Below are positions 31,969 through 44,762 of a stretch of DNA of 64,000 bases, in pieces. Numbering within the stretch: the first letter of the stretch is position 1; each line of letters starts with the position of its first letter. A program made the translations under genes and the position numbers. Below the pieces are notes generated by a model. That model was not told the DNA's origin. It did no database searches and was given only the letters and a program-made list of their open reading frames with translations. Origin of the DNA: Armigeres subalbatus (taxonomy: Eukaryota; Arthropoda; Insecta; Diptera; Culicidae); NCBI RefSeq assembly GCF_024139115.2, contig NW_026942958.1:124001-188000 (forward strand), read 5' to 3'.

Positions 31969-33287
31969 GGTAAGGGAGGTATTTTGGACCACTTTAGGAG
32001 ATGGACAAACAATTTTCGAATAAAAGTTAGATGTTGCAATAATTTTGATCAATTCTCGGAACTAAAAGTGATGAATGCTAGGTAGGATTTGTAGGTAATA
32101 TGTTTGTAAATCCACTGAGAGAACCAAAATATCAAAATTCTGAAGATATGTAAGATTTAATTTTGGACCACCTGTTTTTATTTTGGACCACCTATTTAAA
32201 TATTTTGGACCACTGAATAATTTTGAATTGCTTGCAAAGTTATGTTACTATTAGATTAAATTAGTGATCCTTAGTATTTTGATGTTTCATCCTTAAAGTC
32301 TTTGTTAGCAATACATTTTATAAGTACTAAAAGCTTAGAACAATACTCAATAGCTAAGGGTATTGAAAATCAATTTCAATACCACTCGGTACAGCATCTT
32401 CAAAGCAAAACAAAAGTGGCCCATGGTCGTGATGAATGCACCTGGTCACTCCTACCTGCCATATTTTTTATGGTAGCTCATCTGTTCCATTTTGTCCTTG
32501 ATAGTAGTGGCGTTCTTCCTTGCTCGTAGAATCGTAGAACACGGAACTCTGTTCCATTGGCAAACAGCATGGGGAAAGCTCTAGCAAGATTGGTTTTTGT
32601 CATGGATCTTTTCAACTATTTTTGTATGGAAAATGATAACAGTTACATGTTGGTTTATAGACATTTTCAAGGACTTACATCAATGAACGGTAATTTATAT
32701 CGGTATGAACGGTAATTTATTTATGGTTTGATACTAGAAATAAATGATTGATAAAACGAAAGTTTTATTATTATTATTATTTTCATTTAAGAGGCTTTCA
32801 GCTCTTGACTGACTCATCTGGTAGCAAGAAAGAAAAGTTTATAAGATCTAGAACTCAAAAGAAGATATGTCGAAAATAGGTTCGGTCCAATGAAAAATGA
32901 TCCTATTTTGGACATGCCTCAGAATACAGTTTTAAACTTGGAATGTTTTGCTCCAGGTCTGAAACTGCTTCAATTAGGTTCAATAGGTCAACAACATCAT
33001 TCACATGTTTTAAATCTATGTACAAATAAACTTACAGCTTTTTAAAGTTGAATTTTACAATATCGTCTTGGTTTTGGTCTAATCTAGCCGGAATGGGTAA
33101 ATACGAAAATATTCTTAATAATGGCTATATTTTATAAGAAACAAATGTAGGAGATACTGCAGGATAGTTTTTTTGCAATAAAACTTAAATATTGCATGTT
33201 TTATTTAGTTTTGTGTGAAATGAATGCAAAATTCAGCTAGGTGGTCCAAAATATGAGCCGGTCCAAAATACAAGCCGTTACCCTACC
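31969..33287. mobile_element. Repeat element bounded by TATTTTGGACC motifs
   Basis: The left edge GGTAAGGGAGGTATTTTGGA and the reverse complement of the right edge (GGTAGGGTAACGGCTTGTAT then TTTGGACC) form an imperfect terminal inverted repeat. TTTTGGACCACCT recurs near 31982, 32162-32215 and, reversed, at 33240-33270. About 1.3 kb with no ORF of note. Boundaries are approximate. Confidence 0.45.
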
Positions 33288-34554
33288 ATGATATTTTTTA
33301 TTTTGGATTCATCGTCACTTTATCACGTTTATTATTGTAGCCTTGAAGAATGTCATGAATAATTAAGGAACAATATTTTTATGATAAACCAAAACTTTTC
33401 ACGAAAAAAATCCCGTCTCCATTTTCTTACCGAAAAGCTAAATTAGTATATTGTGTGAAAATCAAAACACACAATTGTAAACATACATAAAACATGTTTT
33501 TCTGAGTTAGTCTCATAAGAAATTAATGATTCATCTCTATTGAATAAAACAATATTTCCATATAATTCGATTTAGGTCAAACAAATTTAAAAAGCAAAAT
33601 TCGCTTAGAAATTGAAGGAAAAAATACTAATTAATTTGTGTCAATAGCTGGATTGTATCCTGTGTAAGTTGTATAAGTTTGTCATGAGAATGATTTTTAT
33701 TAATGTATTTTATACTTTAAGAAGTAACGTTTACTAAAAGGAGCTACATTAGTTTAGGATATGCTCTTTTGAAAAGGTTTAGAAGAAAGCAGAGAGAAAT
33801 ATTATGATAATAATAACGATAAAATTAATAGAAAACGCTCAGATAATGAATAATATAAATTAATAGAAGAAAGGTAATACTTAATAAATGACAAACGGCA
33901 CAGTCCAATTACGATGTTAATTGATGCTTGAAAAAGTTCAGATCTCTTCTATAAATCCAGGAACATCCACGGGTATGATCCGATCAAACATCTTCACGAA
34001 TATTTGGACGAAATCTTCATTCCTGCATCCCTTGCTTCTTGTAATAATTTGCGCAACATTCCAGAAAACGATGCTGTTACTGATGATGACCAAAGAAGCA
34101 TCTCACCGAATACGTCTTCAGTGCACGGTAGTTCGTGTAGGCTCTTCATCGTCAGGAGAAGACATTCGGTGATGAACCTCGAACTCCCACCATGGTGGAT
34201 CAATTCTCGCAAGTTTTCAGGCACAGGTGGCTAGGAACGTCGGTAGATGGTACTCGACCGTGGTAATTTTTTCACCGTAAAGGCTGCTGCAGTAATGACA
34301 GCATATCACGCCTCTGAGGCGTATAGTGTGGTAGAAATTTCAGTATTGTCGTGGTCCTTCCCAATGTTACGGACCCATCTAACCATTTCGGCTACTTTCG
34401 CCATCGATTAGCTTTCAACGCTTAAAAATGACGGAGCAGAACATTTCGTGTTCGTTCGCGAACGTGGCACTTCGATCCATTTTGAGGCCCAATGTCGATT
34501 GCCATCAAAATTTTAGCGCGAATTTTTTTCTTATCGTTCCAAAAGGCTGCGAAA
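33288..34554. other. Mostly AT-rich; weak coding-like stretch at 33.92-34.23 kb
   Basis: From 33922 to 34234 base composition rises and both strands hold frames of about 75 codons. The plus frame contains HEYLDEIFIPASLASCNNLR. No known domain is recognised and neither frame extends further. It could be a decayed transposon or gene piece. Confidence 0.3.
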
Positions 34555-34911
34555 TTCGGTTGTGGGCACCTTTATGGATTCGGTTATGGCACCCCATTTA
34601 TTGATAAATCATTCAATATCGTTTTACTTGTCCTTAACTTATTTTTTGACCGTGATGATACCAATAAAACGTAAATCAATGGAAAATTAAAACCCATTTA
34701 CCTAAAGTGCTATTTTAGACCTTTTCTATGTGATTTTTTTATCCTGCTTAATACACCGAGGGAGTGCATCACCAGCTAGGTGAATTGATTTGAGTTTTTT
34801 AGCGTCTCCTGGCTTTTAGAATGAATAAACTATTCCTTGTATTCTAAATCTGGGTGGTTTTATTCATGCTTCTTTATTTTTAGCAAGTTTTCAAGGGTGC
34901 CCACAACCGAA
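34555..34911. mobile_element. Inverted-repeat element with perfect 16-bp ends
   Basis: TTCGGTTGTGGGCACC (34555-34570) and GGTGCCCACAACCGAA (34896-34911) are exact reverse complements bounding 357 bp. A second, weaker TTCGGTTATGGCACCCC lies just inside the left end. Related termini occur at 35083-35105 and 57434-57480. Non-coding. Confidence 0.75.
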
Positions 34912-36245
34912 CCACGAAATGAAAATGTCCAAAATGTCAAATTTTCTAAATTGTCATATTTTTTCTAAATCGATGAAATCATATTAATTTTCTTAGTAGT
35001 AAGGTTATAAGTTTAGCTTTGATTGCTATGCAAATGTCGGCATAAGATTAACCATGCCCAAATTTATGGACTAAACACAAAGGGTGCCCCAACCGAACCT
35101 CCTCCCTATTATTTTTTTGGTATTTACCTCTATTATACCAATTTCTGTTATCGAGGTCGTCGCTCCTGCTCGGGTATGGGGAATCAGGTGGTTGAAAATT
35201 TAAAAAATGGCTTTCTTCGATTCGTAACTTTAGTTGATTCTTTTAAGCATTACGCATTAAGAAAAATTTGAACTAGGATAATTCAAAGCGCCTTGAATGA
35301 ATATTTTCCTGGCAAATGATCAAAGGCGGCTATTGTGAATTTTTGTTGTTTATATTTATATTTATGACATTTCTATATTTAAATAGTCCTAGACATTAGG
35401 TGGGGAATGAACAATTCCAATATGAGAATGTTTACAGACAAAGATGAATTTCCGATAGAAAAGACAAACTCAGTTATATTTGAAGTTTGCAAGTTTTATG
35501 GGCAGCAGGGACTATGTCCAAGGGCTTGACTAAACATCATCTGCTCACTGAAGTTGAGAAGATTGTTTAGGATTGAAAAACAGCAACAGTTGGGTTTGAA
35601 AACAGTTCTGTTCAACTTCCTAAAATCTATGTATCCGGAAGTAAATCTACTAAAGCTACCTAGTGCTTTTGAAGCACTCTATCCCAAGTCATGCTGATGG
35701 TGGGACGTAATGTTTAATAATGTTTCGTGCAGTAAATCCAGAATATCAGTATTCTATTCCATGTGTATATTATCTTGAAAATGCTTGTTTACCAGGAATT
35801 TGCCTTCCAATGTTTGTTTGCAAGATATGTTACGTCCAAATGCAAATCAGTCCCGATATGGCATCAGAACCAGTAGTTAGTTTTGATAAACCAATGCATT
35901 AATAATCTGCCAACATCTTACGCTTGAATCACACTTTTCAACTCTTGACAACAACAACAGTTTCTTGACGGCGGTTAATGAGTGGTAAACGACTGCCTCT
36001 CAACCCATTGGGCCCTACCATATGATTTTCATTGAACTTGAAACGATTTGATGCTCGCAAGAAAAGTTGTTTAGGAAATACTGAACCGTGGAAAATTCAA
36101 TTTAACACGTAAAAGAATAACATCAATATCAATATTGAGCATTTTATAACTTTGCCTCCAAACGAGAAATCGCTTCGCAACAACAACCGCCTTTCAGCTT
36201 GAGATGTATTATGTAGGCAATGTGTTGATTATATTTAAATAGTTC
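34912..36245. other. No confident gene
   Basis: Contains an isolated terminus of the GGTGCCC.CAACCGAACC family (35083-35105). A 60-codon frame at 35720-35902 shows no known domain. Confidence 0.4.
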
Positions 36246-36522
36246 ATGGGTCTCCTTAGCCGTGCGGTAAGACGCGCGGCTACAAAGCAAGACCATGCTG
36301 AGGGTGGTTGTCGATTCGGTGCCGGTCTAGGCAATTTCGGATTGGAAATTGTCTCGACTTCCTGGGCATAAAAGTACCATCGTGCTAGCCCCTAGATATA
36401 CGAATGCAAAAATGGTAACCTGGTTTAGAAACCTGCAGTTAATAATCGGAAATGCTTAATGAAAACTTAACTGCGAGGCGGCTCTGTCCCAGTGTGGGGA
36501 TGTAATGCCAATAAGAAGAAGA
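36246..36522 (+). mobile_element. Feilai-like SINE with a damaged B box
   Basis: Head TTAGCCGTGCGGTAAGACGC, conserved body and (GAA)n tail. The B-box region reads GGTTGTCGATTCGG instead of GGCTGGGTTCGATTCCCGG, so internal pol III promotion is probably lost. It abuts the retrotransposon tail at 36523. Confidence 0.85.
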
Positions 36523-36769
36523 ATCCATCGTTCACAGCGAAAATCGGACAACAGCGGTGGGCCGGGCACGTAGCCAGAATGTCAGACAGATTAAAATGTG
36601 TTCTCGACAACGATCCGACGGGTACAAGAAAGCGAGGTGGGGAGCGGGTTGGGTCGATCAGGTGGAAGATGACTGCGAACCCGCCGTAGACTGCGGTGTG
36701 GGACGTGTAGCCATGGACCGAGCCGAATGGAGAAGACTCTATATACGCACAGGCCACTTCGGCCACTAG
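36523..36769 (+). pseudogene. C-terminal remnant of an I/LOA-like non-LTR retrotransposon ORF2
   Basis: Two overlapping plus frames give the conserved tail: QRWAGHVARMSDRLKC and DNDPTGTRKRGG in one, then GWVDQVEDD and VAMDRAEWRRLYIRTGHFGH in the next, ending at TAG 36767-36769. The needed +1 or -1 switch near 36630-36660 shows a frameshift. Only the post-RT tail is present. It differs in detail from the remnant at 1037-1320, so at least two retrotransposon families left 3' ends here. Confidence 0.7.
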
Positions 36770-39700
36770 TCTGAATAATTAAATAACAATAATCCAATTT
36801 GTTAAATGTCATATCATACATTAAAATTCCTTCTATAATATTACCTCGGTTATTATAGCAATTAGAAATAAGTAATGATGTTCCGTTACGCTCAGCAAAA
36901 ATCAAATCGAAAAAAATATCTCATTTGATCCATCCATTACCCGGCTTAACACAACAATGAAAACTCGAAGTAATTTTGAGCCACTTTCCACTTCCACCCT
37001 TTCTTCTCCTCGTTGATGCTGCTGGTCTGCGGAAAACACATTCAACCAGTGAAGGCACTTGAGGCAGTTTTCCTTTCGCTCATATTTTTCGTATTTGTTC
37101 ATAGTGAATTTTTGCACTCAGATGGACAACACATGTTTGTAATAAAAGCCGAACAAATTGCGAATACGAATTTGTTTCGTCCGTTTTGTACCAACCCCTG
37201 AGAAATGAATGGAATCGTCGTTGTCGTCGTCGTCATCTTCGTCTTGGTGGTGGTTGTCGGCGTTCGAGTCCATAAAAAGGTTCGCTGCCGAAAGCACTCA
37301 TACGGAACCTACCGCGATGGATAGTTTCCATGCATAGAGAACTTGGGTTGGACTCACAGAGTCTAGTGGGAAGGCAAAACCGGCGGCATCCAACCCAGCG
37401 CCCAGGAGAGCGTAATAATAAATGAATAAATTAAATGGCGATCACTTCGACCAACAACGCGCCACATGTGCGCCAATTCGAGACTTGGTCGAATCCTCTA
37501 AAATCTATTGATTTTCAGCCACAGCAAGCAGTCGGGATGTATTTTGTTGGGCAATTTATTTATTGATGTGCAAGACTTGGTAAATACTTCCGTTCGGTCT
37601 CTGGATGAGGAACATTTCTCAAGTGTTGTAGTGGAAAGTAAGCACCTCCAAATGAAGTGTGCTGGCGGCACCAGTTGAGTACTAGGTCGGTAGAGGTTCT
37701 TAGATATTTTGGACTAAGGCACCAATAAAACTATGAATGCAGTAATCGTGCTTTGAAATGGCACTTTCAAATTGACAACCGATCTGATAGCTGGTCTTGG
37801 AATCATTTTATGATGCGCAGTGCGTTTTTTAGGAAAGCAACTTTGTATATGGTACTTAGGTACTGATAGCACGTGTTCGAATGTCCCCTACATGTGGACA
37901 GCAAACCCCTTTGGCTGTTTCTGATATTTAGATGTCTCATCTCAGGCATATAAGTTAGAGAATCCTAAAATCTCTAAAAATCTGTGGATTTTAAAATTTT
38001 CCTTCTGTTTTCCGAAAAAACTTTCGAACTTCAAGATTTTTTTAATTTCGAAGAATTCTTGCTTATTTTATCGGAAACCTTCGAATGTTCACAAGAAATT
38101 CTTTGAATGCCAATCTACTCTCTATTCAAATTTACGAAGGAAGCCTCATTGATTTTCACGGAAAACTCTTTTAAATTTCCTCAGAATCTCCTCTTGTTTT
38201 TAAAAAGATTTTTTCCTTAGCTTTATAAAGTACTTTAAATTTCTACCTTTGAGTTTTCACGAAAATTCCACGAAAATCGTGATTATATATTGTAGAAAAA
38301 TAAATGAAATAAATGAACCTGAAATAAAAACTTCTAAAATATATATATAGTTGTATTACTTTGGTAATTTTCGTTTACAGTCAGTTGCGTTGAATGTAGA
38401 TTGTTACCATTCGTTACAATGACATGGTCAACAAAATTTATCATTCATTTATAAAGATTAATCGTGGCGTCAGAGATTTCATGGGTTCCGTTTTATCCAT
38501 TCCTTTCACTTATTCGCAAGCGACGACCAAACCGCTAATACAATAAAGCTAATTGTGAAGAAGGTTTATTAGTCGCCATCGCAGAAAATGATCTTTCCAA
38601 AGCCTTCGATGTGCAACTTCACGAATGGCAGTTGCCAGTCTGTTACGCTTCCAAGTTAAAATACTAGAACGAGGATCATCGTAGATCGGACAGACGAGAC
38701 GACGAGACAAACATGCCTACACAGATAATAAAACATGATATTCAATCCAGTAATTTACCGACGACACCGGCTTTCCAATAAGGTTTTGCTTCTAGAGTTC
38801 CATTGTTCCTGCACTGGTTCGCTGCCTGCTGGTGCGGTGGTAACCGAAGAAGTTAATTAAAATTTTCCCGCGAGCCGAAAAATAAACATTCCAACCAACC
38901 CAACCCTGTTAGTGATGATCATGAATCCGTCTTTTTCATTTTCTCTGCTCGGCCTGGAGACGTTGTCGATGTCGTCGTCGCCGGCTAGTCCTATAGATGC
39001 GGCGATGATGGCAGGCAAGGCACAAGACAGTGTGAATGATTTATTTAGAAAGAATCGGGTGGAACGAGAGAACGGGAAAATACTACAACGAAGACGAAGA
39101 CCCATTAAAGGAACTTCAGTTTTCCGAGAACGATCGAATTTCAACGGGATCTCGCGTGGTTGACGTTTCTCCAACCTTCGCAGTCAGCGCCTACTTTGAT
39201 GTGACCACCGTACTCCGGTTTCGGATTCGAGGAAAATTTGATGGAAAGTCTGATTGTTTACATTTTTTCAACCGGATTTTCGATATTTGATTCGGCGTAG
39301 AATCACACAGCACTGTGCGAAAGGTGGTAGAAACGGTGGTCGTAGATTTCGACATGACCGCTTCTAATCGATGTATAAAGACGGATGATCTACGTATGAA
39401 TGAATGATTGTAGATAAACAAACATGCGAAACATTTAGTTAGAAAAGCAGAAGTCCATCTCAGTTCAGGCAAGACAACCAGCTAATTGAGTTTAAGGGAT
39501 AAATCTAGTTTATCTACCTTTTATTTACCACAATACCAGCCTGATTGTCTTTGACATGCAATTTTAGTTATTTTTTCATGTTAACTTTGACCTCAAGTTC
39601 GAAAGAATTAAAATATTTACATCAAATAACGTGAACATAATTGGAGCATGATTACATTACACTTTATTTTTACATTTTACTCTATTAATACAAAAGGGAT

Positions 39701-40007
39701 CAGTGTAAAAATCAATTCAGGTCCTCAGAATGACAATCCCTACCGGACATTCGATCATCTCCCAATTTTTAAACAAGCATCGCACGAGAAAGGCCTCAAA
39801 CCTAAGCGATTTCATCGCCGCGACGGCGACAACTAGTCGCCGCGATTCTATCGTTGGTCGCTGCAGGCAATATTCTATTTACGCTTCCATACCAACGGCG
39901 ACAGAATCGCTGTCGCCAAGGGTAGAATCGCGTCACGACCGTCGTGTCGCGTGTGTTTGGGGAACCCAAAGAACCTGTTTATGATAATCGCTATAAATCG
40001 AAATATG
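36770..40007. other. Low-repeat stretch with no identified gene
   Basis: No domain is recognised. 37207-37323 is a 38-codon ATG frame driven by a GTC/GTT repeat (runs of Val). At 38857-39290 frames overlap on both strands (up to 105 codons) with no conserved motif; 39036-39290 contains the acidic NEDEDPLKELQFSENDR. At 39800-39955 there is a CG-rich palindromic cluster. This is the least repetitive part of the window and could be intron or flank of a gene outside it. Confidence 0.35.
39929..39951. repeat. CG-rich palindrome
   Basis: CGCGTCACGAC (39929-39939), one base, then GTCGTGTCGCG (39941-39951): 10 of 11 pairs match. Nearby TCGCCG/CGGCGA pairs around 39815-39845 add to a cluster unlike the AT-rich surroundings. 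Confidence 0.7.
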
Positions 40008-40275
40008 AGGGCCCTATTAGCCGTGAGGTAAGACACGCGGCTACAAAGCAAGACCATGCTGAGGGTGGCTGGGTTCGATTCCGGTGCCAGTCTAGGCAAT
40101 TTTCGATTGAAATTATCTCGACTTCCCATGAAAGTATCATGTTAGCCATGATATACGAATGCAAAATGGTAACCTGGCTTAGAACCTCGCAGCTAATAAA
40201 TGTGGAAGGCTTAATGGACACAACTGCGAGGCGGTCTGTCCCAGTGTGGGATGTAAGCCAATAAGAAGAAGAAGA
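40008..40275 (+). mobile_element. Feilai-like SINE, decayed
   Basis: Head GGGCCCTATTAGCCGTGAGG, B box GGTTCGATTCC intact, many single-base deletions in the body (for example ATGAAAGTATCATGTTAGCC), tail (GAA)n. The deletion load suggests an older copy than the one at 1539-1828. Confidence 0.85.
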
Positions 40276-40891
40276 ATATCGAACCCATTGTTCTGTTTAG
40301 GTAATGAAAATTACATGCACTGTAGCATTTTCATTTGTATCGATGCAAGGGAATATTTGACTGAATGTACTGCTTTTTTAATGTTTTAACCCCAACGGTC
40401 ATTCACGTCTGAGTGTACTACTGTATGACAATTCTCACCAATTTCAGAAAGGCATGAAAGGCTTGAGTCACGAAAACGGATTTCCGGATAAACTGATACG
40501 GTTGATCTGAGAGAGAGAAGACAGCTGCTTTTATTTACGTTCATCCTAATGTCAGGATCCAGTCACCTGAACCGAAAAGTAAACACTGCAGATGTTCAAA
40601 TGGTCGAAAAAATTATTTATTTGGCGATTTATGTTCGAGCTTTTTCTATTTCTGCTACAAATGAATTGAACCCGTAATTATCCATGTGAATGATCCCGTA
40701 TTATGAGAAATCGGGTTTGTTGCACGTTATGAAGTTCATAACCATTAAAATCAGCTAATTCAGAGTTTTATTGGAGTGAAAATGTTGCTTCCTGACGATG
40801 AAATGTTACTTTGATTTGTTGAGCTCTTCTGGTTTCTACACAAATAAAGAAGAAGATATAGAGCGATCTGTCAATGATGGCTCCCTTCCTC
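40276..40891. other. No gene seen
   Basis: AT-rich DNA between the SINE and the 3' end of the minus-strand retrotransposon. Confidence 0.45.
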
Positions 40892-41149
40892 TTTTTTTTT
40901 TTTTGCTAATTTTATATTAATTATCTAATACATGCATTCATCTCTTAGACTAGGTGTTCCGTGTTTTCTTAACACTATCATCCTTATTTGCTATGTTACA
41001 TTTTAGTTATTATTAATACATTTCATGCCTCTGGCAGTTAGAATATTTCTCTGGTTGAATTGAACCATTGGAATTACAATGTTTTCTACTTAAACTAAAC
41101 TTAACCTAATTTATACTAAGGGTGAGCTAATCGTTGAGAAGATGCAACG

Positions 41150-43530
41150 ATTTTTGTCTAAAATTGAAATTATTTGGGACATTTGTTGAATGTTCAATAA
41201 GAAATTCTATGAAGTTCATTGGTACTATACCACGGAGGCAACTTCAGAATCATTTTCAGAATTTTATTTTGAATCCTCTGAAGTGCCTTCTTTCTGTATT
41301 GCAGCAACTAGTCCATATTGGCACAGCATACAACATGGCAGGTCTGTATTTGTAAATCAAGTTTGTTCTTAAGACAAAGTTTATTTCTGTTTATAAGTGG
41401 ATATTACACTTAATATATTTGTTACATTTGGCTTGAAGGCCTTCAATGTGATTTTTAAAAGTTAATTTTGATCTAGCAGAAGTCCTAAACATTTAGCTTC
41501 TGCTAGACTAATTAATTGGAACCCCATTCATAGTGACAATATGTCTGCTAGAAGGTTTCAAAAGAAGCTCTCGGCTTATGGGAAAATTATAAGCATTCGG
41601 AAATTTTCCATTTTGCAAGTAAGTGGAAAATATCCAAACTTTTTGCAATCTACTACAATGACATGAAGGCATGCCCTTTGGCTGAGAGACCTGTCATCTG
41701 CAAACAAAGATTTTGACACCTGGTGGTAAATCAGGTAAGTCAGAAGTAAAATGTTATACAAAATGGGCCCTGTAGCTGCCTTAGAACACTAGTTTACAGG
41801 TAATCTATCAGATTTAGAATTCTGATAGTTTACCTGCAGTGAGCGATCTGATAAATAATTTTGGATCAGTTTAATAATGTACAGAGGAAAATTAAAATTC
41901 ATCATTACAATCAAACCTTCATGCCAAACACTGTCAAATGCTTTTCTATATCAAGAAGAGAACTCCAGTCGAATATCCTTCAGATTTGTTGAGCGAATTA
42001 AGTTCTGTAATTAAACTGATGAGTTGAATGCCCATGGCGAAAACCAAATTGCTCATCAGCAAAAATAGAATTGTCATTATGAACCATCATTCTATTTAAA
42101 ATAATTTTTCAAACAGTTTGCTTATTGAAGAAAGCAAACTGATTGCGATAACTAGAAGCCTCAGCTGGATTTTTGTCCGGCTTCAAAATTGGAACAACTT
42201 TTGTTTTCCATTTATCTGGGAAGTATGCCAATTGAAAACATTTGTTAAATAAATTAACCAAAAGGATAAAGAGCTCTCAGGAAGTTTTTGATAAGTTGTA
42301 GAAAATACCATCATCACCCGGGCTTTCTATATTTTTAAATTTTCTAGTAATAGATCTCACTTCATCCAAATTGGTTCCCAACGAAGGGTCAAAAACATTA
42401 TCTTGGTTGAGAATGTCTTCTGTGTAACCTGATCCTCAATTGGACTAGAGACTCAGACAAAATTATGGGCACTTTCGAACTGCTGAGCAAGTTTTTGAGC
42501 CTTTTCGCCATTTGTTAATAAAATTTTATTTCCCTTTAAGCGCTGGAATTGGCTTTTGAGTTTTTTTAAGAATTTTCGTTAATTTCCAAAAGGGTTTCGA
42601 ACTGGATCCAACTTCGAGACATTATTCTCAAAGTTGGTATTTTCAGAATAAGAAACATTTTTAATTTCATTTTGCAAATCCAAAACTTTCAACGCGGGAT
42701 CGCGAGTTTGTAGTATTCCGCCTCACATTTTAAGACAGGATCAGTAGCTAAAGATCGTCGTCAATAATAATGGAGTTGAATTTAATTTCACATTTAGGAA
42801 TTGCATGACTCTGGCTTCGACAATTAAATTGTACAGATAGACAGCATTGTCAATATCACTTTTGGTATCCAAAGGAATATTAACATCAAAATTCCTATCG
42901 ATATATGTTTTATATAAATCCCAATCAGCTCTATGATAATTAAAAGTAGACTGATTGGATTGTAAATGGCTTCGTGAGATAAATGTCACAGGAAGGTGAC
43001 TGAGTCAAAGTCAGCATGAGTTACCAAATTGCCACAGCACTTGAATCCGTCAAACTCAAATCAATAGAAGGATTTCGACTGGAAGAAAAACAAGTAGGCC
43101 ATTGGGATATTGAATAGTAGTATCCCGCAGAACAATCTTCAAATAAAATTTTGCGTTGGAATTGCTTTGAGCATTATTCCATGAACGGGTTTGCATGAAG
43201 CACCAATTACGAAGAATTTTGATTTGTTGCGAGTCAGAATTTGAAGATCAGCTTTCAACAAATTCTTTTGCTGCCCATTGCATTGAAAAAAGGGTGCAAT
43301 GAAGGAAAATTGACCAAAATTTGTTTCAACAGAAACTCCCAAGGTTTCAAAACTGGTTCAAACGAAGATAATTTATGTTTGATACGTCTATTAATGACAA
43401 TGGCGACCCCACCACAGGCGCTGTCAAGACGACATTTCTGTAGATAAATAATTTGGATCTTTTTAATGGAGAGTCTTGTAAATAAGTTTCTGTATAATGG
43501 CAATATGCACATTATGAACTGTTAGGAAGT
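41150..43530 (-). pseudogene. Retrotransposon ORF2 (endonuclease and reverse transcriptase) remnant
   Basis: Endonuclease part: GGVAIVINRRIKHKLSSF (about 43400), GVSVETNFGQFSFIA and NLLKADLQILTRNKSKFFVI (43340-43210), with the catalytic GDFNAKH region scrambled by a frameshift. Linker: YHRADWDLYKTYIDRNFDVN (about 42940-42870). Reverse transcriptase: a CAATTTGGTTTTCGCCATGG region reading ADEQFGFRHGHSTHQ (about 42015-42055), and the active-site motif as SLFADDRSLS near 41694-41708. Many frames are needed to follow it, so it is dead. Confidence 0.8.
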
Positions 43531-43559
43531 TATAATTCATCTTCCTTACCCTTTAGAGA

Positions 43560-44580
43560 GCGGCATTCAATTTAGAACTTTCACCACAATTATTTAGATC
43601 CATTAAAACGGAGTCCGATAACATTTTTTGGGTACTTATACACAACCTGAACAGCCTCCGTATGGTATTTGTGAACATTGCAATCATGTGATGCAATTGT
43701 TCAGTTAAAAATCTACGGAAGCAGTCACGCTACCTGAACTGCAACATGACCATTATTTTCCGTTTGGACATGGGTATAAACCTCATTTTGAGAAGAGAAA
43801 TTTTGTCTACAGGCAGCGATGTTTTGCACGAGGTACATTGGAAACATTGAATTTACTGAAGTGCTTGTACCCGTTGACGAGCGGCAAAATTTGTTTGTGA
43901 ATTGTGGGAGAATTGCTCGACCGTAATGCGTTTCGAAATTTGAGGTTTGAAAATTTCTACCGTCGAATCTGGGATCCGATTGAATTTCCTGTCATCAATT
44001 TTGCACGGAATTTAAACTGTTTTGCGTGAAGGTCTCCTAGAAATTGGATTTATGATTGCCCCACAATTTGCGACTTAAATTTATTGAATCTTCTCTCACA
44101 GGACATGCGTCCTTGGCGTGAGAGGTTCCACCAAATCATGCATTTAGCATCCATGTGACAATGTTTTCCATGACCCCACCTTTGGCACTTACGGCACGTG
44201 GGTTTGAACCCCAGGCTCGCGGTAATGTTCCCATGTAACACGGACATGAGACATAATACAGGCCTTTTCCAACTTTTCATATTATTTAGTTCACTTTTGT
44301 TAAAATGAACTAAATAAAATTTGAGAAATGCCTCTGGGAGGACCAGAGGATTTCTTTTTCATCTTAATTACTTGGCCTGGTGAAAATCCAAGTATGAGAA
44401 ATTTCAATTTAATCTCATCCAGTGATTTATCCACTGGGAGACCTTTCAAAATGACTTTGAACAATCGCTCAGTTTTGTCGTCGTATGTGAAGAATTTATG
44501 GCGCTTCTCAGTTAAATACTGAAGAAGACGTTTGCGATCGTCAAGGATCCCGGCAAAACGCGGCAGTCACCCTTCCTAAA
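43560..44580 (-). pseudogene. Retrotransposon ORF1 (gag-like) remnant
   Basis: An upstream segment (about 44540-44320) reads TEKRHKFFTYDDKTERLFKV, KGLPVDKSLDEIKLKFL, then GQVIKMKKKSSGPPRG, which is the region before the zinc knuckles in Jockey-type ORF1 proteins. At about 44200 comes CRKCQRWGHGKHCHMDAKC, a CCHC-type zinc knuckle with its usual spacing disturbed by a deletion. Stops and shifts follow. The protein would bind the element's RNA. It is non-functional here. Confidence 0.75.
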
Positions 44581-44762
44581 TCTGAAATGAAACCTTGATC
44601 CCCTGAAAGTTACTCTAAATCTCATTCCAGTAACCTGGCAACAGATACCACAATTGGCGGAACTTTGTTTTTTCGCATGAATCGAATCCTGGGCTAGGGT
44701 ATATCTGATTTGCTCAATTTCATCTTTAGCTGGCTTCTCTCTCAGCGGTTGATCAAAGCGAC

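Larger units (their letters stand above)
40892..44600 (-). mobile_element. Decayed Jockey-clade non-LTR retrotransposon
   Basis: On the minus strand the order is ORF1 (gag-like), endonuclease, reverse transcriptase, 3' UTR and a poly(A) tail seen as 13 T at 40892-40904. The total is about 3.7 kb, a little short of the usual 4-5 kb, with many frameshifts and stops. It resembles Juan/Jockey elements of Aedes by motif memory. No clean target duplication was found. The pieces are described in the next two entries. Confidence 0.8.

Noticed and set aside
37207..37323. Small membrane peptide with a run of Val
   Set aside because: The Val run comes from a GTC/GTT simple repeat; the frame is only 38 codons and isolated.
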